NCBI RefSeq assembly: GCF_020510585.1
Contig: NZ_CP075190.1
Location: 2,664,001 to 2,728,000, forward strand
From: Ferribacterium limneticum
GTDB lineage: Bacteria > Pseudomonadota > Gammaproteobacteria > Burkholderiales > Rhodocyclaceae
Reading direction: 5' to 3'
DNA: 64,000 bases
Shown: piece by piece, positions 52,438-61,669 of the stretch
How positions within the stretch are numbered: position 1 is the first letter of the stretch
Layout of the letters: every line of letters begins with the position of its first letter
Translations under genes and position numbers: made by a program
The notes under the pieces: generated by a model
Seen by the model: only the letters and a program-made list of their open reading frames with translations
The model's database searches: none
What the model was told of the DNA's origin: nothing

Positions 52438-54498
52438 ATGTCATTCGAAACGCAAAGCGAATCGTTCCGCGCCACCTTGCACAGCGCCATCCTCAATGAG
52501 GCGCCGGATGGCATTCTGGTCGTTACCCAGGAAAACACGGTTGCCTCGGTCAACGAGCGCTTTTTCTCGGTGTGGAACATTCCCTGCCCGGCCTCGCCGC
52601 TGGACGCACTGATCGGCACCTCGGACACCCCCATTCTCGAACAGGTGCTGGCCTGTGTCCGCGACAGCGAACCCTTCCTGGCGCGTATCCGTACCCTTTA
52701 CGCCGACCCAAGCCTGAAAGACGACTGCAACATCCCGCTCAAGGACGGACGCACCCTCCAGCGTCATTCGGCCGCGCTGCGTGGCGATGACGGACGCTAC
52801 ATGGGCCGGGTGTGGTTCTTCCGCGACATCAGCGACATTGTCCGCTCGCAGCAGGCCAGGGAGGACAGCGAAAGGCGCTACGCCACCGCCTTTGAAACGA
52901 CGCCCGACGCCATTGCCATTACCAGCCTGCAGGACGGCATTTACATCGACGTCAACCAGGCTTTCCTCGACATGAGCGGCTATACGCGCCAGGAGTTGAT
53001 TGGCCATAGTTCGCTGGCACTATCGATCTGGGCCAACCCGCAGGACCGCGAGAATTTCAGCCAGAAACTGCGTGAGAAAAAGTCACGCTTGAACTTCGAA
53101 GCCCGCTTTCGCAAAAAGTGCGGCGAATTATTCTGGGGCATGTTCTCGGTCTCGCCGATGAGCTTCAACGGCCAGCCTTGCCTGCTTTCCATCACGCGCG
53201 ACGTGACCCAGGCCAAGGCGGCCCAGGATGAACTGGCCAGCCATCGCGACCGCCTCGAACAGCTCGTTGCCGAGCGCACGGTCGAACTCTCGCGGGCCAA
53301 GGAAGCAGCCGAAACGGCCAGCATTGCGAAAAGCGCCTTTCTGGCCAATATGAGCCATGAGATACGGACACCGCTCAATGCCGTCACTGGCATGGCCCAC
53401 CTGATCCGACGTGGCGGGCTGACCCCGACGCAGGTCGGACAGCTCGACAAACTGGAAAATGCCGGCCAACACCTGCTCAGCATAATCAACGCCATTCTCG
53501 AGTTGTCGAAGATCGAGGCCGGAAAACTGATTCTCGCCGAAACGCCCGTCCACATCGGGCAGATTCTCGATAACGTCCTGGCCATGCTGCAAACTGCCGC
53601 CCAGGCCAAGCACCTTAATCTGGCCAGCGAAACCGAAAATCTGCCGCCCAATCTGCTGGGCGACCCGACTGCGCTGCACCAGGCCCTTCTCAACTACGCC
53701 GCCAATGCCGTCAAATTTACCGATGTCGGCAAGGTCAAGCTGCGTGTCGGCCTGCTGGCCGACGAAGAGGATAGTGTGGTGCTGCGCTTTGAAGTGGAGG
53801 ACAGCGGCATCGGCATCCCGGCCGAAGCGATGCCCAGATTGTTTTCGGCCTTCGAACAAGCCGACAACACATTGACCCGAAAATACGGCGGAACCGGCCT
53901 CGGGCTGGCCATTACCCGCAAGCTGGCCGAGCACATGGGGGGGACGGCCGGGGCCAGCAGCACACCGGGTCAAGGCAGTACTTTCTGGTTTACCGCCCGC
54001 CTGAAAAAAGGGAGCCAGGCTCTCCCGAATATCCCGGACGTTACCCCCAGCGATCCCGAAACCCGTTTGGCCCGGGACTATTCGGGACGTCGCATCCTGC
54101 TCGTCGAGGATGAACCGATCAACCGCGAGATTGCCGAGCAGATTCTGGCCGAGGCCGGACTATCCATCGAAACAGCCGAGGACGGCGAACAAGCAGTCGA
54201 CCTGGTCCGCCGCAACAATTACGACCTGATCCTCATGGACGTCCAGATGCCAACCCTCGACGGGCTGGCGGCAACCCGGCTGATTCGGTCCCTGCCCAAG
54301 GGCCGGCAGGTGCCGGTCATCGCCATGACAGCCAACGCCTATGCCGAGGATCGCGCCCTTTGCCTGGCCGCCGGCATGAACGACTTCATTTCCAAACCGG
54401 CCAGCCCCGAACTGCTCTTTGCCACAGTACTCAACTGGCTGGAAAAGGCCGACCCAGAACTTCGGGCCGGTTCAGAACTTGGCTGCGAAGGCAACTAG
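52438..54498 (+). CDS. Cytoplasmic PAS hybrid sensor kinase
   Basis: A 686-residue kinase without a clear membrane helix. Two PAS domains (about 12-130 and 140-260) contain APDGILVVTQENTVASVNERF and TPDAIAITSLQDGIYIDVNQAF. They are followed by HisKA with His307 (NMSHEIRTPLNAV), HATPase with NYAANAVKFTDVG and GGTGLGLAIT, and a receiver with Asp601 (LILMDVQMP). It resembles the kinase at 1242-4880 in its C-terminal half. A TTG 12 codons upstream is an alternative start. Its end overlaps the convergent hydrolase gene by 27 bases. Confidence 0.9.
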   Translation: MSFETQSESFRATLHSAILNEAPDGILVVTQENTVASVNERFFSVWNIPCPASPLDALIGTSDTPILEQVLACVRDSEPFLARIRTLYADPSLKDDCNIPLKDGRTLQRHSAALRGDDGRYMGRVWFFRDISDIVRSQQAREDSERRYATAFETTPDAIAITSLQDGIYIDVNQAFLDMSGYTRQELIGHSSLALSIWANPQDRENFSQKLREKKSRLNFEARFRKKCGELFWGMFSVSPMSFNGQPCLLSITRDVTQAKAAQDELASHRDRLEQLVAERTVELSRAKEAAETASIAKSAFLANMSHEIRTPLNAVTGMAHLIRRGGLTPTQVGQLDKLENAGQHLLSIINAILELSKIEAGKLILAETPVHIGQILDNVLAMLQTAAQAKHLNLASETENLPPNLLGDPTALHQALLNYAANAVKFTDVGKVKLRVGLLADEEDSVVLRFEVEDSGIGIPAEAMPRLFSAFEQADNTLTRKYGGTGLGLAITRKLAEHMGGTAGASSTPGQGSTFWFTARLKKGSQALPNIPDVTPSDPETRLARDYSGRRILLVEDEPINREIAEQILAEAGLSIETAEDGEQAVDLVRRNNYDLILMDVQMPTLDGLAATRLIRSLPKGRQVPVIAMTANAYAEDRALCLAAGMNDFISKPASPELLFATVLNWLEKADPELRAGSELGCEGN

Positions 54499-55233
54499 GG
54501 CGGCCAATACCGGACCCTCCTGATCACGATGCGGCGAGTGGCCGCACTCGGGCAGTTTGAGCAATTGCGTGGCGGGTAGCTGTTCGGCAATCACGTCGAT
54601 CTGGCGCATCGTGGCGTATTCGTCATCCTCGCCCTGGATGGCGAGCACCGGGCAGCGGATTTTCGGCAGGTAGGCCTCGATATTCCAGTCGCGGAATGCC
54701 GGCGACAACCAGGTGTCGTTCCAGTCGCTGAACACCCGCTCGGTCTGCGCATGATGGTAACGCGCCAGTTTTTTCGGCAAATCGGTCGTTTGCCAGGCCG
54801 TCCTGGCCTCGCGAATGCCAGCCAGCGTGACCTCCTCGACAAACTCGTGCGGGGCCATGACAGCAACACCGAGCGGCACATCCGGGAAGGCACCGGCGAA
54901 GATCAGCGCGATGCTGCCGCCGTCGCTGTGGCCGATGAGCAGCGGTCGTTCGATCTCCAGCGCGGCGAGCAGGGCCGGCAATATTTCCTCGCCCTCGCGG
55001 TGCATGTAGCGCGGCGTACGCGGCTCCGGGTAGGCCTCTGAACCGCCGTAGCCGGCGCGCGACCAGACGATCAATCGGCAACCAGTCGCCGCCGCCAGCT
55101 TTTCCGGAAAATGCCGCCACATGCTGACGCAACCCAGGCCTTCGTGCAGAAGCAACAAAGTCGGCCGCCCTTCAGCGGTGGCCGGGTAATCGCGATATTC
55201 GAGCTTCAGCCCGTGAACAACGACGTGCTTCAT
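54472..55233 (-). CDS. Alpha/beta hydrolase
   Basis: A 253-residue alpha/beta-hydrolase-fold enzyme. The nucleophile elbow is GHSDGG, the oxyanion region follows LLLLHEGLGC, an acid is likely in IQGEDDEYAT, and the catalytic His lies in LPECGHSPH. The substrate is unknown; the fold covers esterases, lactonases and C-C hydrolases. Its start overlaps the stop of the other hydrolase gene by four bases, so they are cotranscribed. Confidence 0.88.
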   Translation of the reverse strand: MKHVVVHGLKLEYRDYPATAEGRPTLLLLHEGLGCVSMWRHFPEKLAAATGCRLIVWSRAGYGGSEAYPEPRTPRYMHREGEEILPALLAALEIERPLLIGHSDGGSIALIFAGAFPDVPLGVAVMAPHEFVEEVTLAGIREARTAWQTTDLPKKLARYHHAQTERVFSDWNDTWLSPAFRDWNIEAYLPKIRCPVLAIQGEDDEYATMRQIDVIAEQLPATQLLKLPECGHSPHRDQEGPVLAALVAFAAKF

Positions 55234-56084
55234 GCGCTCAACAGGAAATCGCGAACAACGGCAATCTGGTCCTCCGACTGGAACATCGGCGCATGGCCGA
55301 CGCCTTCAATTTCGGCCAGTTTTGCCTGTGGACCGCAGGAGGCCATCTTTTGCCAGGTGTCGCGGGTCAGCAGGTCGGACTGAGCGCCGCGAATGACCAG
55401 CGTCGGGCATTTGATCTGCTCGTAGAGCGGCCAGAGGTCGACATCCTTGTCGGCAAAGGCGGCCCGGAACGGCTCGGCGATCAGCGGATCGTAACGAAAG
55501 CGCCAGCGGCCATCGGCGCCCTGGACAATGCCGGTCTCGGTCAGGTGGTACCACTGCGCCTCGGTCAGCGCACCGAAGGGCTCGCTGACGAATTTGACGA
55601 AAGCCAGTGCCTCGTCGAAAGTTGCCCAGTCCGGGTTGGCGCCGACATAAGTGCCAATGCGTTGCAGCGATTCGGCGGTGATCACCGGCCCGACATCGTT
55701 GAGCACCATCTTGCGGACCGGCGAGCCTTCCTGTGCCGCCAGCCCCATGCCGATCAGCCCGCCCATCGAGGTGCCGACCCAATGCACGCTCTCGACGTTC
55801 AGGCGGGCGATCAGCGTCACCATGTCGGCGACGTATTGCGGGATGACGTAAGCCGCCGGGTCACGCAAATGGCCGCTCTGGCCGCGGCCGACGACATCCG
55901 GGCAAATGACGCGATAGTGCCCGGACATGGCTTCGGCCAGCGCGTCGAAATCGCGCCCGTTGCGGGTCAGGCCATGCACGCAGATCAGCACGCGCGGATT
56001 GTCGCGGGCGCCCCACTCGGTGTAAGCCATCCGGTGCAGGCCTGACGGGCCAAGGCATTGCACGATCTGTTGCTTGAATTGCAT
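55230..56084 (-). CDS. Alpha/beta hydrolase
   Basis: A 284-residue alpha/beta hydrolase with HGLTRNGRDF (oxyanion region), nucleophile elbow GTSMGG, acid region VIRGAQSDLL and catalytic His in EGVGHAPMF. The ATG at 56084 has GAGGAG seven bases upstream; the open frame extends further but only through the antisense side of the comEC remnant. It lies 25 bases after the comEC stop and precedes the second hydrolase with a 4-base overlap. The substrate is unknown. Confidence 0.88.
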   Translation of the reverse strand: MQFKQQIVQCLGPSGLHRMAYTEWGARDNPRVLICVHGLTRNGRDFDALAEAMSGHYRVICPDVVGRGQSGHLRDPAAYVIPQYVADMVTLIARLNVESVHWVGTSMGGLIGMGLAAQEGSPVRKMVLNDVGPVITAESLQRIGTYVGANPDWATFDEALAFVKFVSEPFGALTEAQWYHLTETGIVQGADGRWRFRYDPLIAEPFRAAFADKDVDLWPLYEQIKCPTLVIRGAQSDLLTRDTWQKMASCGPQAKLAEIEGVGHAPMFQSEDQIAVVRDFLLSA

Positions 56085-56109
56085 GATTTTCTCCTCCGCT
56101 GCCAATGTA

Positions 56110-56418
56110 TCACCGGCCATGCCAATACCGGCGATGTTCAGTTCGCCATCCTGACAAGGCAACAGCGCCCTCACCCAGCCGGATGCGCACGGCGCCATCG
56201 CGGTCGGTTCGCCAGATGTTTGCACCCATTGCCTCATAGCGCGCCAGCACTTCGCTCTTTGGATGACCGAAACGGTTGCGATAGCCGACCGGAATAACCG
56301 TTTCGGCTGCGCCGACCGCCTGCAGGAAAACCGGCGTCGATGAGGTCTTTGAACCATGGTGCGGCATGAGCAGGATATCGGCCGCCAACCCATCCGGATA
56401 GCGCTGGAGCAACTGTGA
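56110..56418 (-). pseudogene. comEC: Truncated comEC (C-terminal metallo-beta-lactamase-like end only)
   Basis: About 100 residues with DILLMPHHGSKTSSTPVFL...VIPVGYRNRFGHPKSEVLARYEAMGANIWRTDRDGAVRI match the C-terminal end of ComEC/Rec2, the DNA uptake channel. The frame is closed by TAG at 56419-56421 exactly where the AT-richer sequence begins, and there is no start codon in context. The missing 5' part may lie beyond the island, outside this window. Natural transformation through ComEC should be lost unless another copy exists. Confidence 0.85.
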
Positions 56419-56470
56419 CTAGATCCTTTTCTGTTCCCTCTTACTAACCCAATTCCATTCCAAACTTCCG

Positions 56471-57475
56471 ATGAAAAAACCAATTATTCTTGCCTCTCGC
56501 GCTTACGAGCAAAGCATTACAGAGCCGCGAGCCAAACCATTAGGCAAATCCATGCCGGCAGTCGAATCTCTAAATTCGGTGTCGCCCGATGGAAGAACGG
56601 CTCGTAATATGATGTCTGCTTTCTCCATTTGTAGTCTCCAAGATATGCTGAATCTTCCAATAGGAAAGTTGCTGACTGCGCATAGCAACTTGAGTATGTT
56701 CATTCAAGCCATTTCGGAAGCGAATGACGTACAGGTCACGACGGATAGTTACTGTGACCTAAAACGCCATACCCAAAGTTTACTTGATGCATGTAGTGAC
56801 ATCGGCCTACCGGTCACCAAAGCAGCCGTCTCCGAGTTCGCTGAAGAATTAAATCGTGCCGAACAGATCGGGCAGTTATTTGGGTTCCGCGGAGATAGTT
56901 TTCTTCGAATGAGGGCACGTCTACAAGCTTCGATGACGTGCCTTAGCTATGAATCCACCTTAAAAACGGCGCTGATTATGCCACCTCGTATGGCGGACTT
57001 CTACGAGCCACCAACCCCGCTATTCGGTGCAGAAGTGCAGTCGCAATTTCCATCATTGGCGTACGAAATTGAAGAGGCGGGGAAGTGCTTTGCCGTAGGG
57101 CGGAGTACGGCCGCAGTGTTTCATTTGATGAGGGTAATGGAGGCCGGAATTTATGCAGTCTCAAGGTGCCTCGACATTCCCGACCCTATCAAGGGTTCAG
57201 ACAAAAACTGGGGAAGGATGCTTAAAAATATTCGAGAGACCTGCGCTTCCCGAATCTCCGAAGGGCCCATAAAATGGGCAAACAATGGGGATAAGGCCTA
57301 TTTTGATGCCACTTACGCTATTCTTGACGCAGTAAGGAATGCGTGGAGAAATACAACTATGCATATAGAAAACAAATATATGCCTCACGAAGCGGAGCAA
57401 ATATTCATCGCTGTTCGTAGCTTTATGATGAAGCTCGCATCCCGGATGGACGAACAAGGCCAGCCACTTGCTTAA
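56471..57475 (+). CDS. Hypothetical protein with HEPN-like C-terminal region
   Basis: A 334-residue protein with no signal peptide or membrane helix. The C-terminal half is helical, with AVFHLMRVMEAGIYAVSRCL and later AVRNAWRNTTMHIENKY. Arg293-x4-His298 (RNTTMH) fits the Rx4-6H motif of HEPN ribonuclease domains. The N-terminal half is unrecognised. It is the first gene inside the island, 50 bases from the comEC break. The start is uncertain, as no ribosome-binding site precedes the ATG at 56471; an ATG at 56552 is an alternative. Whether it belongs to the GHKL-methylase system downstream is unknown. Confidence 0.65.
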   Translation: MKKPIILASRAYEQSITEPRAKPLGKSMPAVESLNSVSPDGRTARNMMSAFSICSLQDMLNLPIGKLLTAHSNLSMFIQAISEANDVQVTTDSYCDLKRHTQSLLDACSDIGLPVTKAAVSEFAEELNRAEQIGQLFGFRGDSFLRMRARLQASMTCLSYESTLKTALIMPPRMADFYEPPTPLFGAEVQSQFPSLAYEIEEAGKCFAVGRSTAAVFHLMRVMEAGIYAVSRCLDIPDPIKGSDKNWGRMLKNIRETCASRISEGPIKWANNGDKAYFDATYAILDAVRNAWRNTTMHIENKYMPHEAEQIFIAVRSFMMKLASRMDEQGQPLA

Positions 57476-57573
57476 TAAGGCTTAACTGGAATTCCCCGTA
57501 GCATTGTTTATGGGGGGCGCCTCAGTTAACACCAATGATCGTAGTCCGCTTCTTTCGATGACTATGCAATAAT

Positions 57574-57600
57574 ATTGAGTGTGCGGCACGCGCACTCAAT
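57574..57600 (+). promoter_or_regulatory. 27-base hairpin/palindrome upstream of the GHKL-methylase operon
   Basis: ATTGAGTG and CACTCAAT are perfect inverted arms. With the inner bases they form a 12-pair RNA stem with one G-U and a GCA loop. It lies 45 bases before the GHKL gene. It could be an operator for self-regulation by the modification system or a leader attenuator; A-rich rather than T-rich sequence follows, which argues against a plus-strand terminator. Confidence 0.55.
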
Positions 57601-57645
57601 AAAAAGGCGGCTACGGAGTATGGCCGCAACAACATGGAGTTGCCA

Positions 57646-59739
57646 ATGGCTACAACCTCTCGCCGCGCCGTACCGGTCGATGGCGGCCACTTGGACAGAG
57701 CCGTCAAAACTGCTCCAGCCGGCAAGACATCCCCCTACCATCTACGCATTTCAAGACTCACCGTCGACAAGCTCGGGGTTAAGCTTTACGACAAAGCCAG
57801 CGCTGTAGTTGCCGAACTCATAGCCAATGGTTACGACGCAGACGCCGAAACCGTCACTGTTAGCTTGCCTCTAAACATCCAACTGGCCTCCATGGCGGGA
57901 GGAAAGCTCCACGACTTAGGCTATGTGATTGACGTTGAAGATGATGGTCATGGAATGACGCCTGAGGAAGCGATTGGCTTCTACTTGCGGGTTGGTGCAG
58001 ATCGTCGTACCCGTAAGGGCCAGGATGGCAGCCGGTCGCGCAAGAAGAAGCGCCCTGTGATGGGACGCAAAGGCATTGGCAAGCTTGCTCCTTTCGGCAT
58101 TTGCAGACGTATCGAGGTTTGGTCCGCTGGTGGGGAGAAGACGGAAAAAGGCTACTCAGTCACGCATTTCTTCATGGATTTCGACAAGATCGTCACTGAT
58201 GAGGACGACTCCGTACCCTTGGAAGTGGGCAGCGAAGACCAAACTTGGAGCAAAAAGTCCGGTACGCGCATTCGGCTTACGTCGTTCCTGTCCAAGCGTG
58301 TACCGGAACTTGAAACCTTTCTGCGACAACTCGCCGTCCGCTTTACGTTTGCCAGGCCGGACTTCAAGATTCTCATCGTTAACGCGACCGATGGCGCCGC
58401 CGGGCCTGTACAAGTAAACCAGTTGGACATCCCTCTTATGCCGGGGACAAGAATTGATCTGACCAGTCGCCCCGTGGTCGGCGACGACGGTACGATGTTT
58501 CCCGTTTCTGGCTGGCTCGGCATGGGCAAAGAAGCGTACAAATACGAAGAAATGATGGGGGTTCGCATCTACGCCCGCGGCAAAATAGTAGGAGTCACGC
58601 GCGACTTCAATCAGCCAGCAGGCTTTACTGGGGAGTTTACGATGCGTTCGTACCTGGTGGGCCAAGTCGAAGCGGAATGGCTTGACCTCGACCAAGGCGA
58701 TGACCTAGTTCGAACCGACCGGCAAGATATTCTTTGGGACTCTGACTATGGGCAGTTGCTTCGACGTTGGGGCGCGGAATTAATCAAAGAGATTGCTCGT
58801 AACTCGCGCGAGCCTCGTCGTATACGCGTGCGTGACGAATTCTTGCGTAAGTCGAAAATCGAAGAACGGGCACGGGCACGCTTCGGTGACAGAGAAGTTG
58901 CACGCGTGGCAATTGATTTGGCAAAAAAGTTTGGTGGATTCGCTGCAGAAGATGAACTAAACGACGACGTCTACGTCGATGATCTGTCACAGATCATTCT
59001 GTCTGTCGCCCCTCATCAGGCGTTAATGGAAGCCTTTCACGAATTCACGAATCAGGTGACGAAGGGCCAAGCTTCGATGGATCAAATGCTCGACATCTTC
59101 AATAAAGCGCAAATCGCCGAGCTTGCTTCGTATGCACAGATTGCTGCTCAACGCGTAAGAGTTATCAACGACTTGCAGCAAATCATCGACGTGTCGATGG
59201 ACGAAAGCCAATTCCAAGCGCTCATCGCCAATGCACCTTGGTTGATTGAACCTTCATGGACGGTAATTACCAAAAATCAGAGTTTAAAGAACTTCAAGCA
59301 CGCATTTGAGAAGTTCTGGAAGGCGAAGCATGGCACCGATTTGTCCTTGGCAATTGACCACGAAGACAAGCGTCCAGACTTCACTTTGGTCAGCATCGAT
59401 GGGCTACTGCACATCGTGGAAATCAAAAAGGCGGGGCATACGTTTGACGATGCAGATTTTGATCGGCTCATCAATTACGTTGACGCCTTTGAACAATTTT
59501 TTGAAGAAAACAAAGAAACAGTGGTGGAGTTCTATCGGGAATGGAAAATAGACCTCGTTGCTGACGGTCTGAAGCTCAAGAAAAGTGCCAATGCACGTTC
59601 GTTTGAAGGCCTTGAAAAAGATAATCGCGTCAAGCGAATGTCTTGGCGTGACTTCCTCTCACGTGCAAAAAAAGTCCACGAACAGTTTCTGGACGTACAC
59701 GATCTAGGCACTCAAAAGCGGCAAGGCAAACGAGCATGA
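57646..59739 (+). CDS. GHKL (MORC/MutL-like) ATPase fused to a PD-(D/E)XK nuclease domain, protein A
   Basis: A 697-residue protein. The N-terminal GHKL ATPase has Glu57, Asn61 and Asp64 in VVAELIANGYDAD, VEDDGHGMTPEEA and RKGIGKLAPFGI. A middle transducer-like region follows. The C-terminal part has a PD-(D/E)XK nuclease signature: Asp578 in KRPDFTLVS, then Glu592 and Lys594 in HIVEIKKAG, resembling Shedu/DUF4263-type nucleases. The ATG at 57646 has GGAG six bases upstream and is preferred over 57634. The methyltransferase gene overlaps its stop by four bases. GHKL ATPases are known neighbours of bacterial C5-methylases (Iyer, Abhiman and Aravind, 2008). It probably acts in restriction or mismatch-like DNA processing; untested. 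Confidence 0.85.
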   Translation: MATTSRRAVPVDGGHLDRAVKTAPAGKTSPYHLRISRLTVDKLGVKLYDKASAVVAELIANGYDADAETVTVSLPLNIQLASMAGGKLHDLGYVIDVEDDGHGMTPEEAIGFYLRVGADRRTRKGQDGSRSRKKKRPVMGRKGIGKLAPFGICRRIEVWSAGGEKTEKGYSVTHFFMDFDKIVTDEDDSVPLEVGSEDQTWSKKSGTRIRLTSFLSKRVPELETFLRQLAVRFTFARPDFKILIVNATDGAAGPVQVNQLDIPLMPGTRIDLTSRPVVGDDGTMFPVSGWLGMGKEAYKYEEMMGVRIYARGKIVGVTRDFNQPAGFTGEFTMRSYLVGQVEAEWLDLDQGDDLVRTDRQDILWDSDYGQLLRRWGAELIKEIARNSREPRRIRVRDEFLRKSKIEERARARFGDREVARVAIDLAKKFGGFAAEDELNDDVYVDDLSQIILSVAPHQALMEAFHEFTNQVTKGQASMDQMLDIFNKAQIAELASYAQIAAQRVRVINDLQQIIDVSMDESQFQALIANAPWLIEPSWTVITKNQSLKNFKHAFEKFWKAKHGTDLSLAIDHEDKRPDFTLVSIDGLLHIVEIKKAGHTFDDADFDRLINYVDAFEQFFEENKETVVEFYREWKIDLVADGLKLKKSANARSFEGLEKDNRVKRMSWRDFLSRAKKVHEQFLDVHDLGTQKRQGKRA

Positions 59740-61175
59740 GCAAACTACGAGCCGTCAGCCTCTTTTCCAATTGCGGCGCTGGAGATGTCGGTTATCGCAA
59801 CGCTGGCTTTTATTTCGAAGTGATGGCCGAATTAGACCCGCGTCGACTGGACGTTTGTCTTCTCAATCACCCTGGTGCAGAAGGGGTCGCAGGCGACCTT
59901 CGCAAGACCTGGACGACCGTGATCAAGAGGTATCGTGTTCGGGCGGGAAGAGCTCGCCCAGCGTTGCTTTGTGCCTGTCCACCTTGCCAAGGAATGAGTT
60001 CCGCGCGTTCCGGCTTAGGCAGTCATGACGATGCTGCTGCCGGCTCAAAAGACGAGCGCAATTTACTGGCGACAGTCGTCGCCAATGTGGCGCTGGAGTT
60101 AAAACCTTCGTTGATTGTCGTTGAAAACGTTCCGGCGTTCTTTACGCGAAAGGTGCATCATCCAGAAGACAAGAAACCAGTTTCGGCAGCGAACTATTTG
60201 ATTACTGCGTTGGCAGATGAGTATGTTGCATTCCCGTTGATCGCTGATTTGTGTGATTTTGGTGTTCCACAATCCCGCAATCGTGCCTTCCTGACCTTCG
60301 TTCGCAAAGATCTGCCTGGTCTAAAAGAATCGCTCCGTATTGGTCGCGCACCGTTCCCTCGGGCAACCCATGCCCCGGACGTTGGCAACTCCCGACCAAT
60401 CACACTTTCCGAGGCACTCGAAAGCTTTGCGCTACCTGCTTTGGATGCGGCGACTCCGGAGACAGCATCTGCCAGCGAATATGCTGGATTTCATTCCGTT
60501 CCAGTATGGGACGAGCGCATTTACGCGATGGTCGCGGCGATCCCCAAGGCAACCGGGCGCAGTGCTTGGGACAATGACGTTTGCCATCATTGTGGGCCCG
60601 TCAAGGTTTTGCCTGAGACTGTAACCTGTCCACTTTGCAGATCCCCGCTCCTTCGCCCCATCGTCAAAGAAGAGGATGGAAGCTATCGTTTAGTTAAAGG
60701 ATTCAAAAGTAGCTACCGGCGGATGCACAGCAACAAACCGGCAGCTACTGTGACCACGGCCAGTGGTCACATCGGCAGTGACTACACCATTCACCCAACC
60801 CAAAACCGCCTGCTCAGCCCTCTCGAATGCTCGCTACTTCAGACGTTTCCCAAGGATTTCAAATGGGGGGACGCGTTGAAGAAGTTGGGGCACACGAACG
60901 TGCGAGAAATGATCGGTGAAGCCGTCCCACCAGCTTTCACCAAATTGCATGGTGAAGTGCTCCATGGCATCTTGAAGCGCAAGTGGGAACGTGCGCCCAT
61001 TGCCTTGAGTGATGAACGATGCCTAAAGGGCTGGGCAAAGCTTGTGGCGGCAGCCAAGAAAGATGATCGCGATGATCCTCGTAGCTACTTTGACCATGGA
61101 AAATTGCCCCCATCTGGACGCCCTGCAGTGAACAAGCAGGCGGAACACTCGGCGCCCGTGAAGCCAGGGATGTGA
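59736..61175 (+). CDS. C5-cytosine DNA methyltransferase
   Basis: A 479-residue enzyme of the Dcm/HhaI class. Motif I is SLFSNCGAGDVGYRNAGF and motif IV holds the catalytic Cys84 in CPPCQGMSSARSG. Motif VI is ENVPAFF, motif VIII QSRNR and motif X GEAVPPAF. The target-recognition region includes a four-cysteine zinc-ribbon-like insertion (residues 283-301, CHHC...CPLC). It is translationally coupled to GHKL protein A and convergent with vsr after seven bases. It presumably protects self DNA at a site recognised by the system; the sequence methylated cannot be read from the protein. Confidence 0.93.
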   Translation: MSKLRAVSLFSNCGAGDVGYRNAGFYFEVMAELDPRRLDVCLLNHPGAEGVAGDLRKTWTTVIKRYRVRAGRARPALLCACPPCQGMSSARSGLGSHDDAAAGSKDERNLLATVVANVALELKPSLIVVENVPAFFTRKVHHPEDKKPVSAANYLITALADEYVAFPLIADLCDFGVPQSRNRAFLTFVRKDLPGLKESLRIGRAPFPRATHAPDVGNSRPITLSEALESFALPALDAATPETASASEYAGFHSVPVWDERIYAMVAAIPKATGRSAWDNDVCHHCGPVKVLPETVTCPLCRSPLLRPIVKEEDGSYRLVKGFKSSYRRMHSNKPAATVTTASGHIGSDYTIHPTQNRLLSPLECSLLQTFPKDFKWGDALKKLGHTNVREMIGEAVPPAFTKLHGEVLHGILKRKWERAPIALSDERCLKGWAKLVAAAKKDDRDDPRSYFDHGKLPPSGRPAVNKQAEHSAPVKPGM

Positions 61176-61182
61176 TCGAATT

Positions 61183-61620
61183 TCAACGAACTAGCAGGAA
61201 ATCACGTAAACGGTTGGCGAGTTGCTCCTGATCTCGCACTTCACACTCCCAGACGATCAGTACGCCCCATCCCAGTTCACGAAGCGCAACAACGTTTTTT
61301 GCGTCGCGCATCTGATTTGCTTCGATCTTGATGCGCCATGTTTCCATATTTTTGGTTGGACTCTTTGCGCGCTTGCATCGCTCGTGCCCATGCCAGAAGC
61401 AGCCGTGAACCAGAATAATTTTCCGGTGCCCCGGAAGTACGATATCAGGCGAGCCGGGCAAATCCTTGCGATGCAGACGAAATCTATAGCCCATCGCATG
61501 CAACAAACGTCGAACCGCCATCTCCGGTGCAGTGTCATGGCGACGAACCGCCTGCATGCGGAGACGGGTGGCTGATGTTACGTCGACGAATACGGGCTTA
61601 ACTTCATACTTACTTGGCAT
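61183..61620 (-). CDS. vsr: Very short patch repair endonuclease, Vsr
   Basis: A 145-residue Vsr enzyme with TSATRLRMQAVRRHDTAPEMAVRRLLHAMG, the catalytic region GSPDIVLPGHRKIILVHGCFWHGHERC (Asp and two His) and the closing GWGVLIVWECEV. Vsr nicks T:G mismatches that arise when 5-methylcytosine deaminates, and it usually accompanies C5-methylases. Here it lies tail to tail with the methylase and downstream of GHKL protein B on the same strand (49-base gap). Confidence 0.95.
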   Translation of the reverse strand: MPSKYEVKPVFVDVTSATRLRMQAVRRHDTAPEMAVRRLLHAMGYRFRLHRKDLPGSPDIVLPGHRKIILVHGCFWHGHERCKRAKSPTKNMETWRIKIEANQMRDAKNVVALRELGWGVLIVWECEVRDQEQLANRLRDFLLVR

Positions 61621-61669
61621 GTATGCCTCATTGGTTGCAATTACCTATAAGCACACCTTTTGGACATAT

